Positions 51,494 through 63,854 of a DNA stretch of 64,000 nt are shown here, in pieces (the first letter of the stretch is position 1; each line of letters starts with the position of its first letter). The position numbers and the translations under genes are program-made. The stretch comes from Candidatus Rokuibacteriota bacterium. Its GTDB lineage: Bacteria > Methylomirabilota > Methylomirabilia > Rokubacteriales > CSP1-6. The stretch is taken from positions 20,699 to 84,698 of the forward strand of contig QHSX01000061.1 of assembly GCA_003221695.1 (NCBI GenBank). Reading direction: 5' to 3'. The notes under the pieces are model-generated. The model was not told the origin of the DNA and made no database searches. It was given only the letters and a program-made list of their open reading frames with translations.

Positions 51494-53278
51494 CTACCGC
51501 GGGTCCTCGCTTCCGCCGGCGATCACCGGCATCGCCGCCGCGCCGTGCGCCCCCGCCTTGCCCTTCTCGGAGAGGCCGCCGAGCCAGAAGATGAACATCA
51601 CGAGGGCGAAGAAGACGACGGTGACGGTCGTGATCATGTTGGCCGCATAGCCGAGCGCCGGCGTCACCGCATCGACCGACGTGTCGCGCAGGATGCCGTA
51701 GACGTGCCAATACTGTCGGATGCCCGACCGCGCGAAGCCCATGAGTCCCATGAGCCAGGTGAAGGTGACGGCGAGCAGGATCAGGACGTACTGCGAGCGT
51801 GCCGGGATGCGGCCCCACCGGATCGTCCCGGTGGACTTGGCGCCGCGGAACATCGGGATGTCGATCGTCATCACCAGGACGATCGCGCCGAGCACCGCGC
51901 CCACCTGGTAGACGGAGAACCCGATCCGAACGATCGACTCGACGAAGTAGCCGTACACCCCGTAGAAGACCACGATCGCCGCGGCGACGCAGAAGGCGGC
52001 CCACTGGATCGCCATACCGGTCACCACCCAGGGCCGGATCGAGAGCCGGTTGGCGCGGCGGTACAGGACGTACGAGAGGAACGTCGTGAGGATCATGAGG
52101 TTCACGGCCGTGTTCTTGGCCGACATGACGCCGAAGAAGCCGAGGAAGGGGTGGTGCGTGCCTCCCATCGCCCGGGCCTCCTCGAGGGTCACGATCAGGC
52201 TGTGCGGTGTCGCCCACACCATGAAGCCGATCGCGAGGATCGTCAGCATGTAGGGCACGTACTTCCGGTAGCGCTCGGAGCCGGGGATCCGTTCCATGCC
52301 GAGCCAGAGGTAGTAGTTCGAGCCGAGGAAGAGGACGCCGATCAGGATGGCCTGGATGATCCAGAGCCACGACATGAATCCGCCCATCATCGTGATGCCC
52401 ATCGTCTGGTTGAAGGCGTAGATCTCGCGGCCGAGCCAGTAGCCGGCGAAGGGCAGGACGATGAACGCGGAGAGCGCGACGAAGTTGCCGATGTAGCCCA
52501 TCCAGTCGTAGCGCGCGCGCTCCTCGTCGGTCGTCGCGTTGAGGAAGCGGAAGGCGGCGTACGCCGCGGCGATCGTGCCGCCGAAGACGATGTTGGCGAT
52601 CAGCCGGTGGATGTTGATCGGCATCCACGTGTAGTTGTTGATCGCGGCCCAGACGGATCCCTTGAGCGCGCCGGTCTCGGTGACGCCGGCGGGCGACATC
52701 ATGAACGTGACCCAGGAGTTCCCGATGAGGAGGATCGCTGTGCCGAACAGGTTCGAGAGGACGCCCAGGCCCACGTGGATCCACTTTCGCGGTCCGCTGA
52801 GCCACTCCCAGCCGTAGTACCAGAGGTAGACCGTGAACGTCTCGGCGAAGAAGAGCAGCGCGTAGATCCAGTAGGTCGGGAAGAAAATCGAGGTCATGTA
52901 CGTCCAAAACTTCGGGTAGTAGCCGACGAACAGGAACAGGAGAAACGCGCCCAGGAGGGCGGTCGTGGAGAAGGCGGCGAAGATGAGCTTCACGAACTCG
53001 TGGGAGAGCCAATCGTACTGCTCCTGACGCGTGCGCCAGCCGATGATCTCGATGATGACCGCGAAGATCGGAACGCCCAGGATGAACGCCGCGAAGTTCA
53101 GGTGGAGCTGCGCGACCGCCCAGACGGCGAGCCGGGAGCCGATCAAGGGGAAGGCGCGGTACGCGGGCTCCTTGGCGGCCTCCTGGGCTGCCGCTGGCAG
53201 CGCGGTCACCGTGAGGAGCAGCGCCGCGACCGGCACGGCCGCCCAGACGGCCTGCCGGACCACGCGGAGATCCCGCAC
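51494..53278 (-). CDS. cytochrome bd-like protein (CydA-related) without the quinol loop motif
   Basis: About 594 residues from GTG 53278, preceded by GGGAG; TTG 53302 would add eight residues but has no ribosome site. A signal-like helix at the N-terminus ends in PAAAQ, which canonical CydA lacks. By eye, the E. coli His19 (AQLHLNFAAFILG), Glu107 (FFAETFTVYLWYYGWE) and His186 (INIHRLIANIVFGG) positions are kept, while the Glu99 position is not acidic. The GRQPW Q-loop motif is absent. There are about 14 helices. No cydB gene is nearby; instead three c-type cytochromes follow. It is probably not a normal bd oxidase. Confidence 0.85.
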   Translation of the reverse strand: MRDLRVVRQAVWAAVPVAALLLTVTALPAAAQEAAKEPAYRAFPLIGSRLAVWAVAQLHLNFAAFILGVPIFAVIIEIIGWRTRQEQYDWLSHEFVKLIFAAFSTTALLGAFLLFLFVGYYPKFWTYMTSIFFPTYWIYALLFFAETFTVYLWYYGWEWLSGPRKWIHVGLGVLSNLFGTAILLIGNSWVTFMMSPAGVTETGALKGSVWAAINNYTWMPINIHRLIANIVFGGTIAAAYAAFRFLNATTDEERARYDWMGYIGNFVALSAFIVLPFAGYWLGREIYAFNQTMGITMMGGFMSWLWIIQAILIGVLFLGSNYYLWLGMERIPGSERYRKYVPYMLTILAIGFMVWATPHSLIVTLEEARAMGGTHHPFLGFFGVMSAKNTAVNLMILTTFLSYVLYRRANRLSIRPWVVTGMAIQWAAFCVAAAIVVFYGVYGYFVESIVRIGFSVYQVGAVLGAIVLVMTIDIPMFRGAKSTGTIRWGRIPARSQYVLILLAVTFTWLMGLMGFARSGIRQYWHVYGILRDTSVDAVTPALGYAANMITTVTVVFFALVMFIFWLGGLSEKGKAGAHGAAAMPVIAGGSEDPR

Positions 53279-53422
53279 CCTGGCTCCCGGATTAGAGCTC
53301 AACGGCGACGTTGGCCGACCCTACACTCGCGACACGCTTGTTCGCTAATTCACAGGCCCGATCAGCGCCAACTTTTAGGTCAAAGGGCTTGGAGTGTCAA
53401 GGAGAAAAGCACCCCCGCGCGT

Positions 53423-53451
53423 TTGACACACTGCATCCCGGAGGCTAGCAT
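53423..53451 (+). promoter_or_regulatory. sigma70-type promoter before ftsH
   Basis: TTGACA (53423-53428), 17 bases, TAGCAT (53446-53451), 17 bases before ATG 53469. It lies in the 190-base divergent region between the CydA-like gene and ftsH, which is otherwise without recognisable features. Confidence 0.65.
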
Positions 53452-53468
53452 CACTCCTGAGGCCCTCG

Positions 53469-55379
53469 ATGAAGCCGCAGCTGTCCCAGCGCTTCCAGTT
53501 CACACTCGCGTACCTGCTCGTCACGATGGTCGTGCTGTCGTTCCTACAGTCCTGGCTCCTGGCGCCCCGGACTGTGGAGCTGCCGATGTCGCAGTTCCTC
53601 GGGCTGCTGCGAGCCGACAAGATCGAGCGCGTCGCGATCACCGATCGCGAGATCCGGGGTGTCGCCAAGCCCGACGCCCTGCCGACCGCGCCCGGCGGCG
53701 CCGGGGACCGGTTGCGCGAGCTGCTCGGCTCGAGCTCCGAGGTCCGCGTCTTCACCGTCACCCGCATCCCCGGCATCGACGATGCGCGCCTCGTCACCGA
53801 GCTCGAGGCGCACCGGGTCGAGTTTACGGGCAAGATCGAGTCGACCTTCGTGCGCGACCTCTTCTTCGGCTGGGTCCTCCCGCTCGGCATCATGGTCGGG
53901 ATCTGGATGTTCCTGATGCGCCGGGTCGGCGGCGGGCCGACGCAGGCGTTGTCGTTTGGCCGGTCCAAGCACAAGATCTACGACCGGAAGGAGCTGAAGA
54001 CGACCTTCGCCGACGTGGCGGGCGTCGACGAGGCGAAGGCCGAGCTGGTCGAGGTCGTCGACTTCCTCCGGAACCCCAAGAAATACCAGCGGCTCGGCGG
54101 CCGGATCCCGAAGGGCGCGCTCCTCGTCGGCCCGCCTGGCACGGGGAAGACGCTCCTGGCGCGCGCGGTGGCGGGTGAGGCCGACGTGCCGTTCTTCACC
54201 CTCTCCGGCTCGGAGTTCGTCGAGATGTTCGTCGGCGTCGGCGCCGCCCGCGTGCGTGACCTGTTCGAGCAGGCGAAGGACAAGGCGCCGTGCATCGTCT
54301 TCATCGACGAGCTGGACGCGATCGGCAAGTCGCGGGCGGGGGTGACCGGGTTCGTGGGCGGCCACGATGAGCGCGAGCAAACCCTGAACCAGCTGCTCGC
54401 GGAGATGGACGGCTTCGACTCGTCCAAGGGCGTCATCATCATGGCCGCGACGAACCGGCCCGAGGTCCTCGACCAGGCGCTCCTGCGCCCGGGCCGCTTC
54501 GACCGTCAGGTGGTCGTGGACAAGCCGGACATCCGCGGCCGGGAGGCGATCTTGAGATTGCACGCCCGGAACGTCGTCCTGGCGCCGAGCGTCGACCTGG
54601 GTGTGATCGCCGCCCGGACGCCCGGCTTCGCGGGCGCGGACCTTGCGAACATCGTCAACGAGGCGGCGCTGCTCGCGGCGCGGAAGGAGCAGGACGCCGT
54701 GGGCATGGCCGACTTCGAAGAAGCGATCGATCGCGTCGTCGCGGGCCTCGAGAAGAAGAGCCGAGTGCTCTCGGAGAAAGAGCGCGACATCGTCGCCCAC
54801 CACGAGATGGGCCACGCGCTCGTGGCCTCATCGGTCGTCAACGCCGACCCGGTGCACAAGGTGACGATCATCCCGCGCGGGGTTGCCGCGCTCGGGATGA
54901 CCTATCAGCTGCCCACCGGGGACCGCTTCCTCATGACGCGTCGAGAGCTTGAGGACCGGATCGCGGTGCTCCTGGGTGGCCGCGTGGCCGAGGAGCTGGT
55001 CTACGGCGAGGTTTCCACGGGCGCGCACAACGACCTCGAGCGCGCGACGGAGATCGCGCGCCTCATGGTCACGAAGTACGGCATGTCCGAGCGCGTGGGG
55101 CTGGCGACGTTCGGCGAGCGCACGCCGCTCTTCCTCAGGGGCACGGGGATGGGCGGCGAGCGAGACTACAGCGAGGAGACCGCGCGAACGATCGACGCGG
55201 AGATCCGCGCGATCCTCGACCGGACCCACGATCGGGTGCGCGGGATCCTCACGACCAAGAAGGCCATCCTCGTGGCGGCGGCGCAGGAGCTCAAGCGCCT
55301 GGAGACGCTGGAGGGCGAACCGCTCCGGCGTGCCCTGGCCGGCGACGGCGTGGGTTCACAGGAGGAGTGGAGCCGATGA
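53469..55379 (+). CDS. ftsH: ATP-dependent zinc metalloprotease FtsH
   Basis: The protein has 636 residues. Two helices (about 10-27 and 118-136) enclose a periplasmic domain of about 90 residues. The AAA module has Walker A GPPGTGKT near 221, Walker [16 protein letters not shown], the pore motif [17 protein letters not shown] and the arginine-finger region [17 protein letters not shown]. The zinc site is HHEMGHALV near 444, with Met in place of the usual Ala in HEAGH, and the third ligand Asp in [11 protein letters not shown]. It degrades membrane and regulatory proteins. It is first in a proteostasis block. Confidence 0.97.
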   Translation: MKPQLSQRFQFTLAYLLVTMVVLSFLQSWLLAPRTVELPMSQFLGLLRADKIERVAITDREIRGVAKPDALPTAPGGAGDRLRELLGSSSEVRVFTVTRIPGIDDARLVTELEAHRVEFTGKIESTFVRDLFFGWVLPLGIMVGIWMFLMRRVGGGPTQALSFGRSKHKIYDRKELKTTFADVAGVDEAKAELVEVVDFLRNPKKYQRLGGRIPKGALLVGPPGTGKTLLARAVAGEADVPFFTLSGSEFVEMFVGVGAARVRDLFEQAKDKAPCIVFIDELDAIGKSRAGVTGFVGGHDEREQTLNQLLAEMDGFDSSKGVIIMAATNRPEVLDQALLRPGRFDRQVVVDKPDIRGREAILRLHARNVVLAPSVDLGVIAARTPGFAGADLANIVNEAALLAARKEQDAVGMADFEEAIDRVVAGLEKKSRVLSEKERDIVAHHEMGHALVASSVVNADPVHKVTIIPRGVAALGMTYQLPTGDRFLMTRRELEDRIAVLLGGRVAEELVYGEVSTGAHNDLERATEIARLMVTKYGMSERVGLATFGERTPLFLRGTGMGGERDYSEETARTIDAEIRAILDRTHDRVRGILTTKKAILVAAAQELKRLETLEGEPLRRALAGDGVGSQEEWSR

Positions 55380-56863
55380 TGCAGTTCAGGCGGAACACGT
55401 TCCTGGGTGTAGTCGCGGTCGCCCTGCTGATCGGCGTCACGCTGGGCGCCGTCGCCAAGAGCCGGATCGAGCTCGGACAGTCACCGGGGCCAGCCGCGAC
55501 GGCCCAGGCCCAGCCGCCCATCGTGCCGGTCCAGATGCCCCTGCCGACCGTGTCGTTCGCCGCGGTGGCGGAGACGATCAAGCCGTCCGTCATCAACATC
55601 AACACGGTGTCGCGGGGCGCCGGCCTCCAGGGGCGCACGCCGTTCGAGGAGTTCTTCGGCGAGGAGTTCTACCGCCGCTTCTTCGGGGAGCTGCCCGAGC
55701 GCATCCCGCTGCGGAGCCTCGGCTCCGGCGTCATCGTGGACCCCAAGGGGATCGCCCTGACCAACGCGCATGTCGTCGAGCGCGCGACGGACATCGAGGT
55801 GATCACGCTCGACGGCAACAAGCACAAGGCGAAGATCGTCGGGCTCGACCGGAAGACCGACCTCGCGACGCTCCGGCTCGACGACGGTAAGGGCACGTTC
55901 CGGGCCGCGAAGGTCGGCGACTCCGACCGTGTCCAGGTCGGCGATTGGGTGCTCGCCGTCGGCTCGCCGTTCGGTCTGCAGGCGACGGTGACGGCGGGGA
56001 TCATCAGCGCCAAGGCGCGCCAGATCGGCCAGGGGCCGTTCGACGATTTCCTCCAGACCGACGCCGCGATCAATCCGGGCAACTCCGGCGGGCCCCTGGT
56101 GAACATGCAGGGCGAGGTGATCGGCATCAACACGGCGATCGTCGCCGGCGGCTCGGGCATCGGGTTCGCGATCCCGTCGAACATGGCACGCAAGATCTAC
56201 ACGGAGCTGCTCGATAAGGGACGCGTGACTCGCGGATGGCTCGGCGTCCAGATCCAGCAGTTGACGCCCGAGTTGGCGCGTGAGTTCGGCGTCAAGGACG
56301 CCCAGGGCGTGCTCGTCAGCGACATCGTGCCCGACAGCCCGGCCGCGAAGGCCGGAATCCAGCGCGGCGATGTGCTCACCGAGTTCGACGGTAAGAGGCT
56401 CGAGGGGCCGGTGGACCTGCAGCGCGCGGTCGGCCTGTTCTCACCCGGCCAGTCTGCCAAGGTGAAAGTCTGGCGGGGCCAGGGCGAGAAGACCATCGAG
56501 ATCAAGGTCGGCGAGGCGCCCGACGAGCGCGAGGCGCGCGAGCGCCCGACCGGGCGGCCGCGGTCACTGCTCGGGCTCGAGGTGCGACCGATCACGTCCG
56601 AGCTCGCACAGCGGTTCAACTTGAAGTCGACCGATGGCGTGCTCGTCACACGCGTCGAGGAGGGCAGCGCCGCTGCCGAGGCAGGAGTCCAGCGCGGCGA
56701 CATCGTCAAACAGATCAAGCGCCAGAACGTCCTCACCAACGTTCGAAGCCTTGCCGACTTCGAGCGCGCCACCCGCGACGTCAAGGAAGGCGACCAGGTC
56801 GCCTTCCTCCTCCAGCGTGGCCAGATGTCACTTTACGTGGCCTTCACGGTCAGTCGGGGATGA
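55376..56863 (+). CDS. DegP/HtrA-type periplasmic serine protease
   Basis: The protein has 495 residues from ATG 55376 (GGAGGAG 8 bases upstream), overlapping the ftsH stop. An N-terminal helix ([19 protein letters not shown]) is a signal or anchor. The protease triad is His in [14 protein letters not shown], Asp in [13 protein letters not shown] and Ser in [12 protein letters not shown]. Two PDZ domains follow ([20 protein letters not shown] and [20 protein letters not shown]). It degrades or refolds misfolded periplasmic proteins. Its coupling to ftsH suggests joint control of envelope quality. Confidence 0.95.
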   Translation: MMQFRRNTFLGVVAVALLIGVTLGAVAKSRIELGQSPGPAATAQAQPPIVPVQMPLPTVSFAAVAETIKPSVININTVSRGAGLQGRTPFEEFFGEEFYRRFFGELPERIPLRSLGSGVIVDPKGIALTNAHVVERATDIEVITLDGNKHKAKIVGLDRKTDLATLRLDDGKGTFRAAKVGDSDRVQVGDWVLAVGSPFGLQATVTAGIISAKARQIGQGPFDDFLQTDAAINPGNSGGPLVNMQGEVIGINTAIVAGGSGIGFAIPSNMARKIYTELLDKGRVTRGWLGVQIQQLTPELAREFGVKDAQGVLVSDIVPDSPAAKAGIQRGDVLTEFDGKRLEGPVDLQRAVGLFSPGQSAKVKVWRGQGEKTIEIKVGEAPDEREARERPTGRPRSLLGLEVRPITSELAQRFNLKSTDGVLVTRVEEGSAAAEAGVQRGDIVKQIKRQNVLTNVRSLADFERATRDVKEGDQVAFLLQRGQMSLYVAFTVSRG

Positions 56864-56980
56864 CGCCTGACGGGATCTGTCTCCTAACTGAATAGAAATA
56901 CTTTGTTTTTCGATGCCTTACATGCGTTAGTCCTTTCCGATTTTGGGAGCCACTGAGCGAGAGACACTAAAATCATCTGC

Positions 56981-56986
56981 TATACT
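56981..56986 (+). promoter_or_regulatory. possible -10 element before the dnaJ-like gene
   Basis: The 140 bases between htrA and the dnaJ-like gene are clearly more AT-rich than the surroundings. TATACT at 56981-56986 lies 17 bases before ATG 57004. No convincing -35 or heat-shock motif and no CIRCE inverted repeat was found. Confidence 0.35.
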
Positions 56987-57003
56987 CTTTGTAGGGTCTG
57001 GCG

Positions 57004-58017
57004 ATGAGCGTCAAATTCAAGGACTACTATCGGATCCTCGGTGTCGACAGGAACGCCGACGACAAGACCCTCAAATCTGCCTACCGAAGACTCGCCCGCA
57101 AGCATCACCCCGACGTCGCCAAGACGAAGGACGCCGGCGAGCGGTTCAAGGAGATCAGCGAAGCGTACGAAGTCCTCTCGGATCCCGAGAAGCGCCAGCG
57201 CTATGACGCGCTCGGCCCGGACTGGCAGCGCCACGCCCAAGCCCAACCCGGCGCCCCAGGCGACTTCAGGGTCCAATACGGCGGCGATCTCGGGGACTTC
57301 TCCGAGTTCTTCCGCGCCGTGTTCGGCGATCTCGGCGGTCGGCGCGCCGGTTGGGGCGTGGGCGCGGACGCCGAGGACCTGTTCGGGGAGCGCCGGGCCC
57401 GTCCCGGGCAGGACGTCCAGGCGAACGTCGAGATCACGCTCGAGGAAGCCTTCAACGGCACGCGCCGGACGTTCGCGCTCGACCTCGACGAGCCATGCCC
57501 GACCTGCCGGGGCGCCGGCAACGTCAAGGGCCAGGCGTGCGCGACCTGCCACGGCGCGGGCTGGCAGCGCGCGCGCCGGCAGGTCGACGTCAAGATCCCG
57601 GCGGGCGTCAAGAGCGACCAGCGGGTCCGCGTCTCCGGCGAGGGCGCCCAGGGCGTCGGGGCCCGCGGCGACCTCTACCTCACCGTGACGGTCTCACCGC
57701 ATCCGCTCTTCGAGCGCCGGGGCGACGACCTCCACGTGTCGGTGCCGATCACGGCGCCCGAGGCCGCGCTCGGCACGACCATCGACGTCCCCACGCTCAG
57801 GGGCCGCGTGTCGATGAAGATCCCGCCGGCCACGTCGAGCGGCCGCGCGTTCCGGCTCCCGGGCTACGGGATGCCGCGCCTCAGGGGCGGCGGGGCGGGA
57901 GACGAGATCGTCACGGTGAAGATCGTGATGCCCAACGACCTGACGCCGGCCGAACGCGACCTCTACGAAAAGCTCAAGGCGCAGCGCGGAGACAACCCGC
58001 GCGCCTACCAGGAGTAG
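57004..58017 (+). CDS. DnaJ-family co-chaperone with half zinc finger
   Basis: The protein has 337 residues. The J domain (about 1-70) has [21 protein letters not shown] Gly/Phe-type region follows (about 71-130), then a shortened zinc region with only two motifs, [12 protein letters not shown] and CATCHGAGW, where DnaJ has four. The two C-terminal beta domains are complete ([24 protein letters not shown]-like [20 protein letters not shown]). It is intermediate between DnaJ (type I) and CbpA (type II). It lies 70 bases before clpB, with which it would work through DnaK in disaggregation. Confidence 0.93.
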   Translation: MSVKFKDYYRILGVDRNADDKTLKSAYRRLARKHHPDVAKTKDAGERFKEISEAYEVLSDPEKRQRYDALGPDWQRHAQAQPGAPGDFRVQYGGDLGDFSEFFRAVFGDLGGRRAGWGVGADAEDLFGERRARPGQDVQANVEITLEEAFNGTRRTFALDLDEPCPTCRGAGNVKGQACATCHGAGWQRARRQVDVKIPAGVKSDQRVRVSGEGAQGVGARGDLYLTVTVSPHPLFERRGDDLHVSVPITAPEAALGTTIDVPTLRGRVSMKIPPATSSGRAFRLPGYGMPRLRGGGAGDEIVTVKIVMPNDLTPAERDLYEKLKAQRGDNPRAYQE

Positions 58018-58087
58018 TGCGAGCCGCAGGCCGTCGCAGGGGCTGGGGCCCCGCCGGCCGAGGCGAGCCTAGGAAGGGTACCCGAGG

Positions 58088-60685
<2,598 letters not shown>

Positions 60686-60694
60686 CGCGCGCGA

Positions 60695-60715
60695 GCCCCG
60701 GTGAATCGCCGGGGC
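60695..60715 (+). terminator. hairpin after clpB
   Basis: A perfect 7-bp stem (GCCCCGG with CCGGGGC) around a 7-base loop, 10 bases after the clpB stop. There is no T-run, so its strength as a terminator is uncertain. Confidence 0.45.
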
Positions 60716-60737
60716 CGGGTGCTGGCATCATAAGCGC

Positions 60738-62015
60738 ATGCCCTCTCCCCGGCGGATCCATCCGGCGTGGGTCGTCCTCGGCGCGGTCACCCTCTGCATG
60801 ATGGCCGGCTCCGGGCTGCGGTCGGTCTTCGGCGTCTACATCAAGCCCATGGAAGCGGAGTTCGGCTGGGGTCGGGGGGCCCTCTCCGGCGCCGCCGCCA
60901 TCTCGCTCCTCCTCCTCGGCGCGGCCGGGCCGGTCGTCGGCCGGCTCGCCGACCGCTGGGGACCGCGCCGCGTGGTCACCGTCGCGCTCGTGCTGCTGGG
61001 CGCCGGCGCGATCGGCGCGGCGTTCGTGCAGCGGCTCTGGCACGTCTACCTCACGACCGGGCTCCTCATGGCGCTCGGCGCCGGCGGCCTCGCCTTGACG
61101 ACCGCGTCGACCGTCGCCGCGCGCTGGTTCGAGGCGCGCCGCGGCGTCGCGATCGGGATCGCCGCCGGCGGCATGTCCGCCGGCCAGCTCATCGTCATCC
61201 CGCTCGCGACCGGGCTGACGCTCGCGTTCGGCTGGCGGATGAGCTTCCTCTGGCAGGGCGTCGGCCTGCTCGTGCTCGTGCTCCCGATCGCCGTCTGGCT
61301 CGTGGGCGACGATCCCGCCGAGCGCGGGCTCCGGCCCTACGGCGCGACCGGGCCCCTCGAGACCGCGGCGCAGGCCGCGGCTGCCCAGAAGGCGCAGCGG
61401 GTGTCGGTCCTCGACGCGCTCGGGGTACCGCAGTTCTGGCTCCTGATGGCGACCTTCTTCGTCTGCGGCTACACGTCCAACGGCATGGTGCTCACTCACT
61501 TCATGCCGCACGCGCTCGAGCACAACTTCAGCGAGCTTCAGGCGGGGACCGCGCTGGGCGTGATGGGCGCGATGAACGTGCTGGGGACGGTCGGCTCGGG
61601 CTGGATCTGCGACCGGTTCGGGCGCCGCGGCCCGCTCGCCTTCTACTACTTCGTGCGCGGCCTGTCCCTCCTGTTCCTGCTCTACGTCTGGAACGCGCCG
61701 TCGCTCCACCTCTGGGCGGCGATCTTCGGCCTCAACTACATCTCGACGGTGCCGCCGACGACCACGTTGACCGCCAATATCTTCGGACGCTACTCGGTCG
61801 GCGAGCTGTCGGGCTGGATCTTCTTCGCGCACCAGGTCGGCGCCGCGCTCGGCGCGGCGCTCGCGGGGTGGGTCTACGAGTGGACCGGCGCCTACACGAT
61901 CGCCTTCGTCTCGGCGGCGCTCATGGGGTTCCTCGCCGCTGGGCTCGCGCTCGCGATCCGCGAGGAGCCGATCCTCTCGCCCCCGATGGGCGCGCCGGCG
62001 CCGGCCGCCTCCTGA
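60738..62015 (+). CDS. major facilitator superfamily transporter (OFA/monocarboxylate-like)
   Basis: The protein has 425 residues with 12 predicted helices. Helix 1-2 region: [20 protein letters not shown], then [20 protein letters not shown] as the MFS loop 2-3 motif; the second half has the matching [13 protein letters not shown]. The [20 protein letters not shown] pattern, the long central loop ([20 protein letters not shown]) and [12 protein letters not shown] fit oxalate/formate or monocarboxylate-type members. The substrate is unknown, probably an organic acid. The MaoC gene follows after 2 bases, so the two could serve uptake and conversion of one acid. Confidence 0.93.
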   Translation: MPSPRRIHPAWVVLGAVTLCMMAGSGLRSVFGVYIKPMEAEFGWGRGALSGAAAISLLLLGAAGPVVGRLADRWGPRRVVTVALVLLGAGAIGAAFVQRLWHVYLTTGLLMALGAGGLALTTASTVAARWFEARRGVAIGIAAGGMSAGQLIVIPLATGLTLAFGWRMSFLWQGVGLLVLVLPIAVWLVGDDPAERGLRPYGATGPLETAAQAAAAQKAQRVSVLDALGVPQFWLLMATFFVCGYTSNGMVLTHFMPHALEHNFSELQAGTALGVMGAMNVLGTVGSGWICDRFGRRGPLAFYYFVRGLSLLFLLYVWNAPSLHLWAAIFGLNYISTVPPTTTLTANIFGRYSVGELSGWIFFAHQVGAALGAALAGWVYEWTGAYTIAFVSAALMGFLAAGLALAIREEPILSPPMGAPAPAAS

Positions 62016-62017
62016 CC

Positions 62018-62461
62018 GTGCGCTACTTCGAGGACTTCAAGCCCGGCGACGTGATCGAGCTCGGCGCCCGGACGATCACGAAAGAGCGCATCCTCGCCTT
62101 CGCCCGGGAGTTCGATCCGCAACCGTTCCACACCGACGAGGAAGCGGCGAAGCGCTCGATCTACGGCGGCCTGCTCGCGAGCGGCTGGCACACGGGCTCG
62201 TTGCTGATGCGGATCCTCTACGACGGCCTGCTGCACGACGCCGCCAGCCTCGGCTCGCCGGGCATCGACGAGCTGCGATGGCTCGAGCCGGTCCGCCCCG
62301 GCGACACACTGGCGGGCCGGATGACGATCCTCGAGGCGATTCCCTCGCGCAGCAAGCCCGACCGGGGCATCATCCGTTCGCTCATCGAGATGCGCAACCA
62401 GCACGGCGCGGTCGTCGTGTCGATCCGCGGTCTCTCGCTCATCGGCCGCCGGCCGACTTAG
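62018..62461 (+). CDS. MaoC-like dehydratase (hot-dog fold)
   Basis: The protein has 147 residues from GTG 62018, which is the only good start after the MFS stop. The R-hydratase-type motif is [19 protein letters not shown], with catalytic Asp and His, then [20 protein letters not shown]. The second half has [20 protein letters not shown]. Such proteins hydrate (R)-enoyl-CoA esters or related thioesters in the cytoplasm as dimers. The neighbouring transporter suggests a carboxylic acid pathway, but no CoA ligase is seen here. Confidence 0.92.
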   Translation: MRYFEDFKPGDVIELGARTITKERILAFAREFDPQPFHTDEEAAKRSIYGGLLASGWHTGSLLMRILYDGLLHDAASLGSPGIDELRWLEPVRPGDTLAGRMTILEAIPSRSKPDRGIIRSLIEMRNQHGAVVVSIRGLSLIGRRPT

Positions 62462-62856
62462 TCACTGGGCGCTGCCATTGTTGCCGTCGGCATCGCCTGT
62501 GGCGTGGTCACACTCGGCGCCTGCTGGGCACAGATGTATGCCAACGCGGAGCACCTCAAGGCAGCGAGCCAGAAGTGGCGGCAAGAGCACCATCGCGGCG
62601 AGCCCCCGACGCCCAAGTAGCGATCCAGCCCGAACGCTACCACACCCTTCACTTTCGCGGCGAGTTCGGGGAGTACGTCGTCGATCAGCAGCTCGGCAAG
62701 GACCCCCGAGGACCCCCAGCAGGCAGCCCCACTGATCTCGCATCGCGCGAGATGTTGTCGAGGATGTTCGCTGCTCGACCCGGCCGCAACACTTTTTATG
62801 CCGCATCCGGACCCATCTCCCGATAAAGTGAATGGTACACGTCGCGAGAGGAGGTC
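62462..62856 (+). other. 395-bp region with a small membrane-protein-like open frame, no clear gene
   Basis: In the frame of the MaoC gene, right after its stop, the sequence reads AAIVAVGIACGVVTLGACWA, then QMYANAEHLKAASQKWRQEH and a TAG at 62618-62620, like the end of a one-helix membrane protein. There is no ATG, GTG or TTG with ribosome site in front of it, so it looks like the 3' remnant of a lost gene. From 62621 to 62856 I see nothing except the GAGAGGAGG ribosome site of the next gene. Confidence 0.4.
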
Positions 62857-63081
62857 ATGCGCGCGTTGAACAAGGGCTTGGCTTTCGGGCTTCTCATTCT
62901 TCTCATGATGCCCGTGACGGCTTGTGCGAAGAAGGAGAAGTGCGAGATCACTTGCAAAGACGGGTTTACGACGACCACCAACGACAGCTGCGACGTGGTG
63001 CAAACGTCTAACCTGGCCTTCCAGCACGGCGGCTGCGAGGCCAAGGAGAAAGATGCCGGACTTGCCGGACTGCTCGACTAA
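62857..63081 (+). CDS. small cysteine-rich lipoprotein
   Basis: The protein has 74 residues. The signal is GLAFGLLILLMMPVTAC with the lipidated Cys at about 23. The mature part has four more cysteines in a short span (KCEITCKDG and NDSCDVV, then GGCEAKEKD), probably in disulfides. GAGAGGAGGTC before the start is strong. No family is recognised. Codon use is less GC-rich than the neighbours. Confidence 0.75.
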   Translation: MRALNKGLAFGLLILLMMPVTACAKKEKCEITCKDGFTTTTNDSCDVVQTSNLAFQHGGCEAKEKDAGLAGLLD

Positions 63082-63099
63082 AGGATCCTCCTCGCCGCG

Positions 63100-63503
63100 T
63101 CACCATGGCGCGCTCGGGGAGCACAATGATTCATCGAAGCGCCTGTGGCATTTTGCTTGCCCGCCTCTGCGGTAAAACTCGTCGCATTGGATTCGCTCAG
63201 ACCTGATGCCGCCAACTATCTCAACCCTTGCGCAGAAGTGTTCCATCCCCGCCCGAACATCCTTCTCGGCCGCCTCGGTCTCGACTGCCTTGCGTCGCGC
63301 TCGCGCCGCCGGGTTTTCGCCTTTCACGGCGTCGATATCCGGGAGCTTCGGCCGTGCCGCCTTCTCCCGGTACTCCGGCGGGATCTGCTCCGGCGTCAGT
63401 GCACCACGCCCTGACTGTCCACATACCGTAGCTGAGCCGACGCGACGGCGACCGTGCCCAGCAGAACGAACAATAGGAGCGTGACCGGTTTGTGGAGCGT
63501 CAC
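63100..63503 (-). pseudogene. frameshifted secreted protein gene (DUF4124-like)
   Basis: From GTG 63503 a signal peptide is read (LHKPVTLLLFVLLGTVAVAS with cleavage near ASA-Q), then LRYVDSQGVVH and a TGA at 63396-63398. One base more at the CACTGACG step gives a continuous frame: LTPEQIPPEYREKAARPKLP, then a charged helical part (ARARRKAVETEAAEKDVRAG) and a Cys-containing end down to the stop at 63100. YVDSQGVVH followed by an IPPEYR segment recalls DUF4124 proteins (YRWVDxxGxVH). It is a single-base frameshift, real or technical. Confidence 0.65.
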
Positions 63504-63854
63504 CGTCCCCCTTTCTGCTACTTCCGGGCCAAGGAACGCAAGCAGAGTGCCACCCAGCCGGGCGAAGGCATCTCAACGACTTCGACAACAGAGGACCCGG
63601 CTCAGCAGTGAAAGGCTCGCCAGATTGACGAGTGAGTTTTGAGAACGAAACGAGGGCCGGTTGGCGGTCCCGGCCCTCGTGGTGGAGGGGTTCTAGAAGC
63701 GGGGCGCGGGCGGATCGTCGAATCCAACCACAACTTCCAGACCGTGACGAGCGCGGAGCGTAGCCGTCACCGCGATCACGCCGCGATCGAGCACTACCGT
63801 CAGGCCGCAGGCGGGAATGGCCAAAAAGTGGATTGAGACGTTAGCGAGTCGCTC
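63504..63854. other. 351-bp non-coding region
   Basis: No gene can be supported. It holds a strong hairpin at 63650-63680, listed separately. The rest shows no promoter pair or RNA gene; a GTCGAATCCAACCA stretch near 63715 looks like a tRNA 3' end at first but has no matching stems. Confidence 0.5.
63650..63680 (-). terminator. hairpin with T-rich flank, minus-strand terminator candidate
   Basis: An 11-bp perfect stem (ACGAGGGCCGG with its complement) around a 9-base loop. On the minus strand it is followed by a T-rich stretch (TTTCGTTCTC), fitting termination of the partial gene at 63855-64000. On the plus strand there is no T-run. Confidence 0.55.

Noticed and set aside
51494..53278. Canonical cytochrome bd oxidase subunit I
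   Set aside because: GRQPW and the acidic residue at the Glu99 position are missing, cydB is absent and cytochromes c follow, so I call it only CydA-related.
51545..54178. 877-codon plus-strand open frame
   Set aside because: It is antisense to the CydA-like gene and runs into ftsH in a wrong frame; its composition (Glu/Arg/His/Asp repeats) is that of a shadow.
63700..63740. tRNA gene end (GTCGAATCCAACCA)
   Set aside because: The T-arm stem does not pair and no anticodon or acceptor stem could be found upstream.
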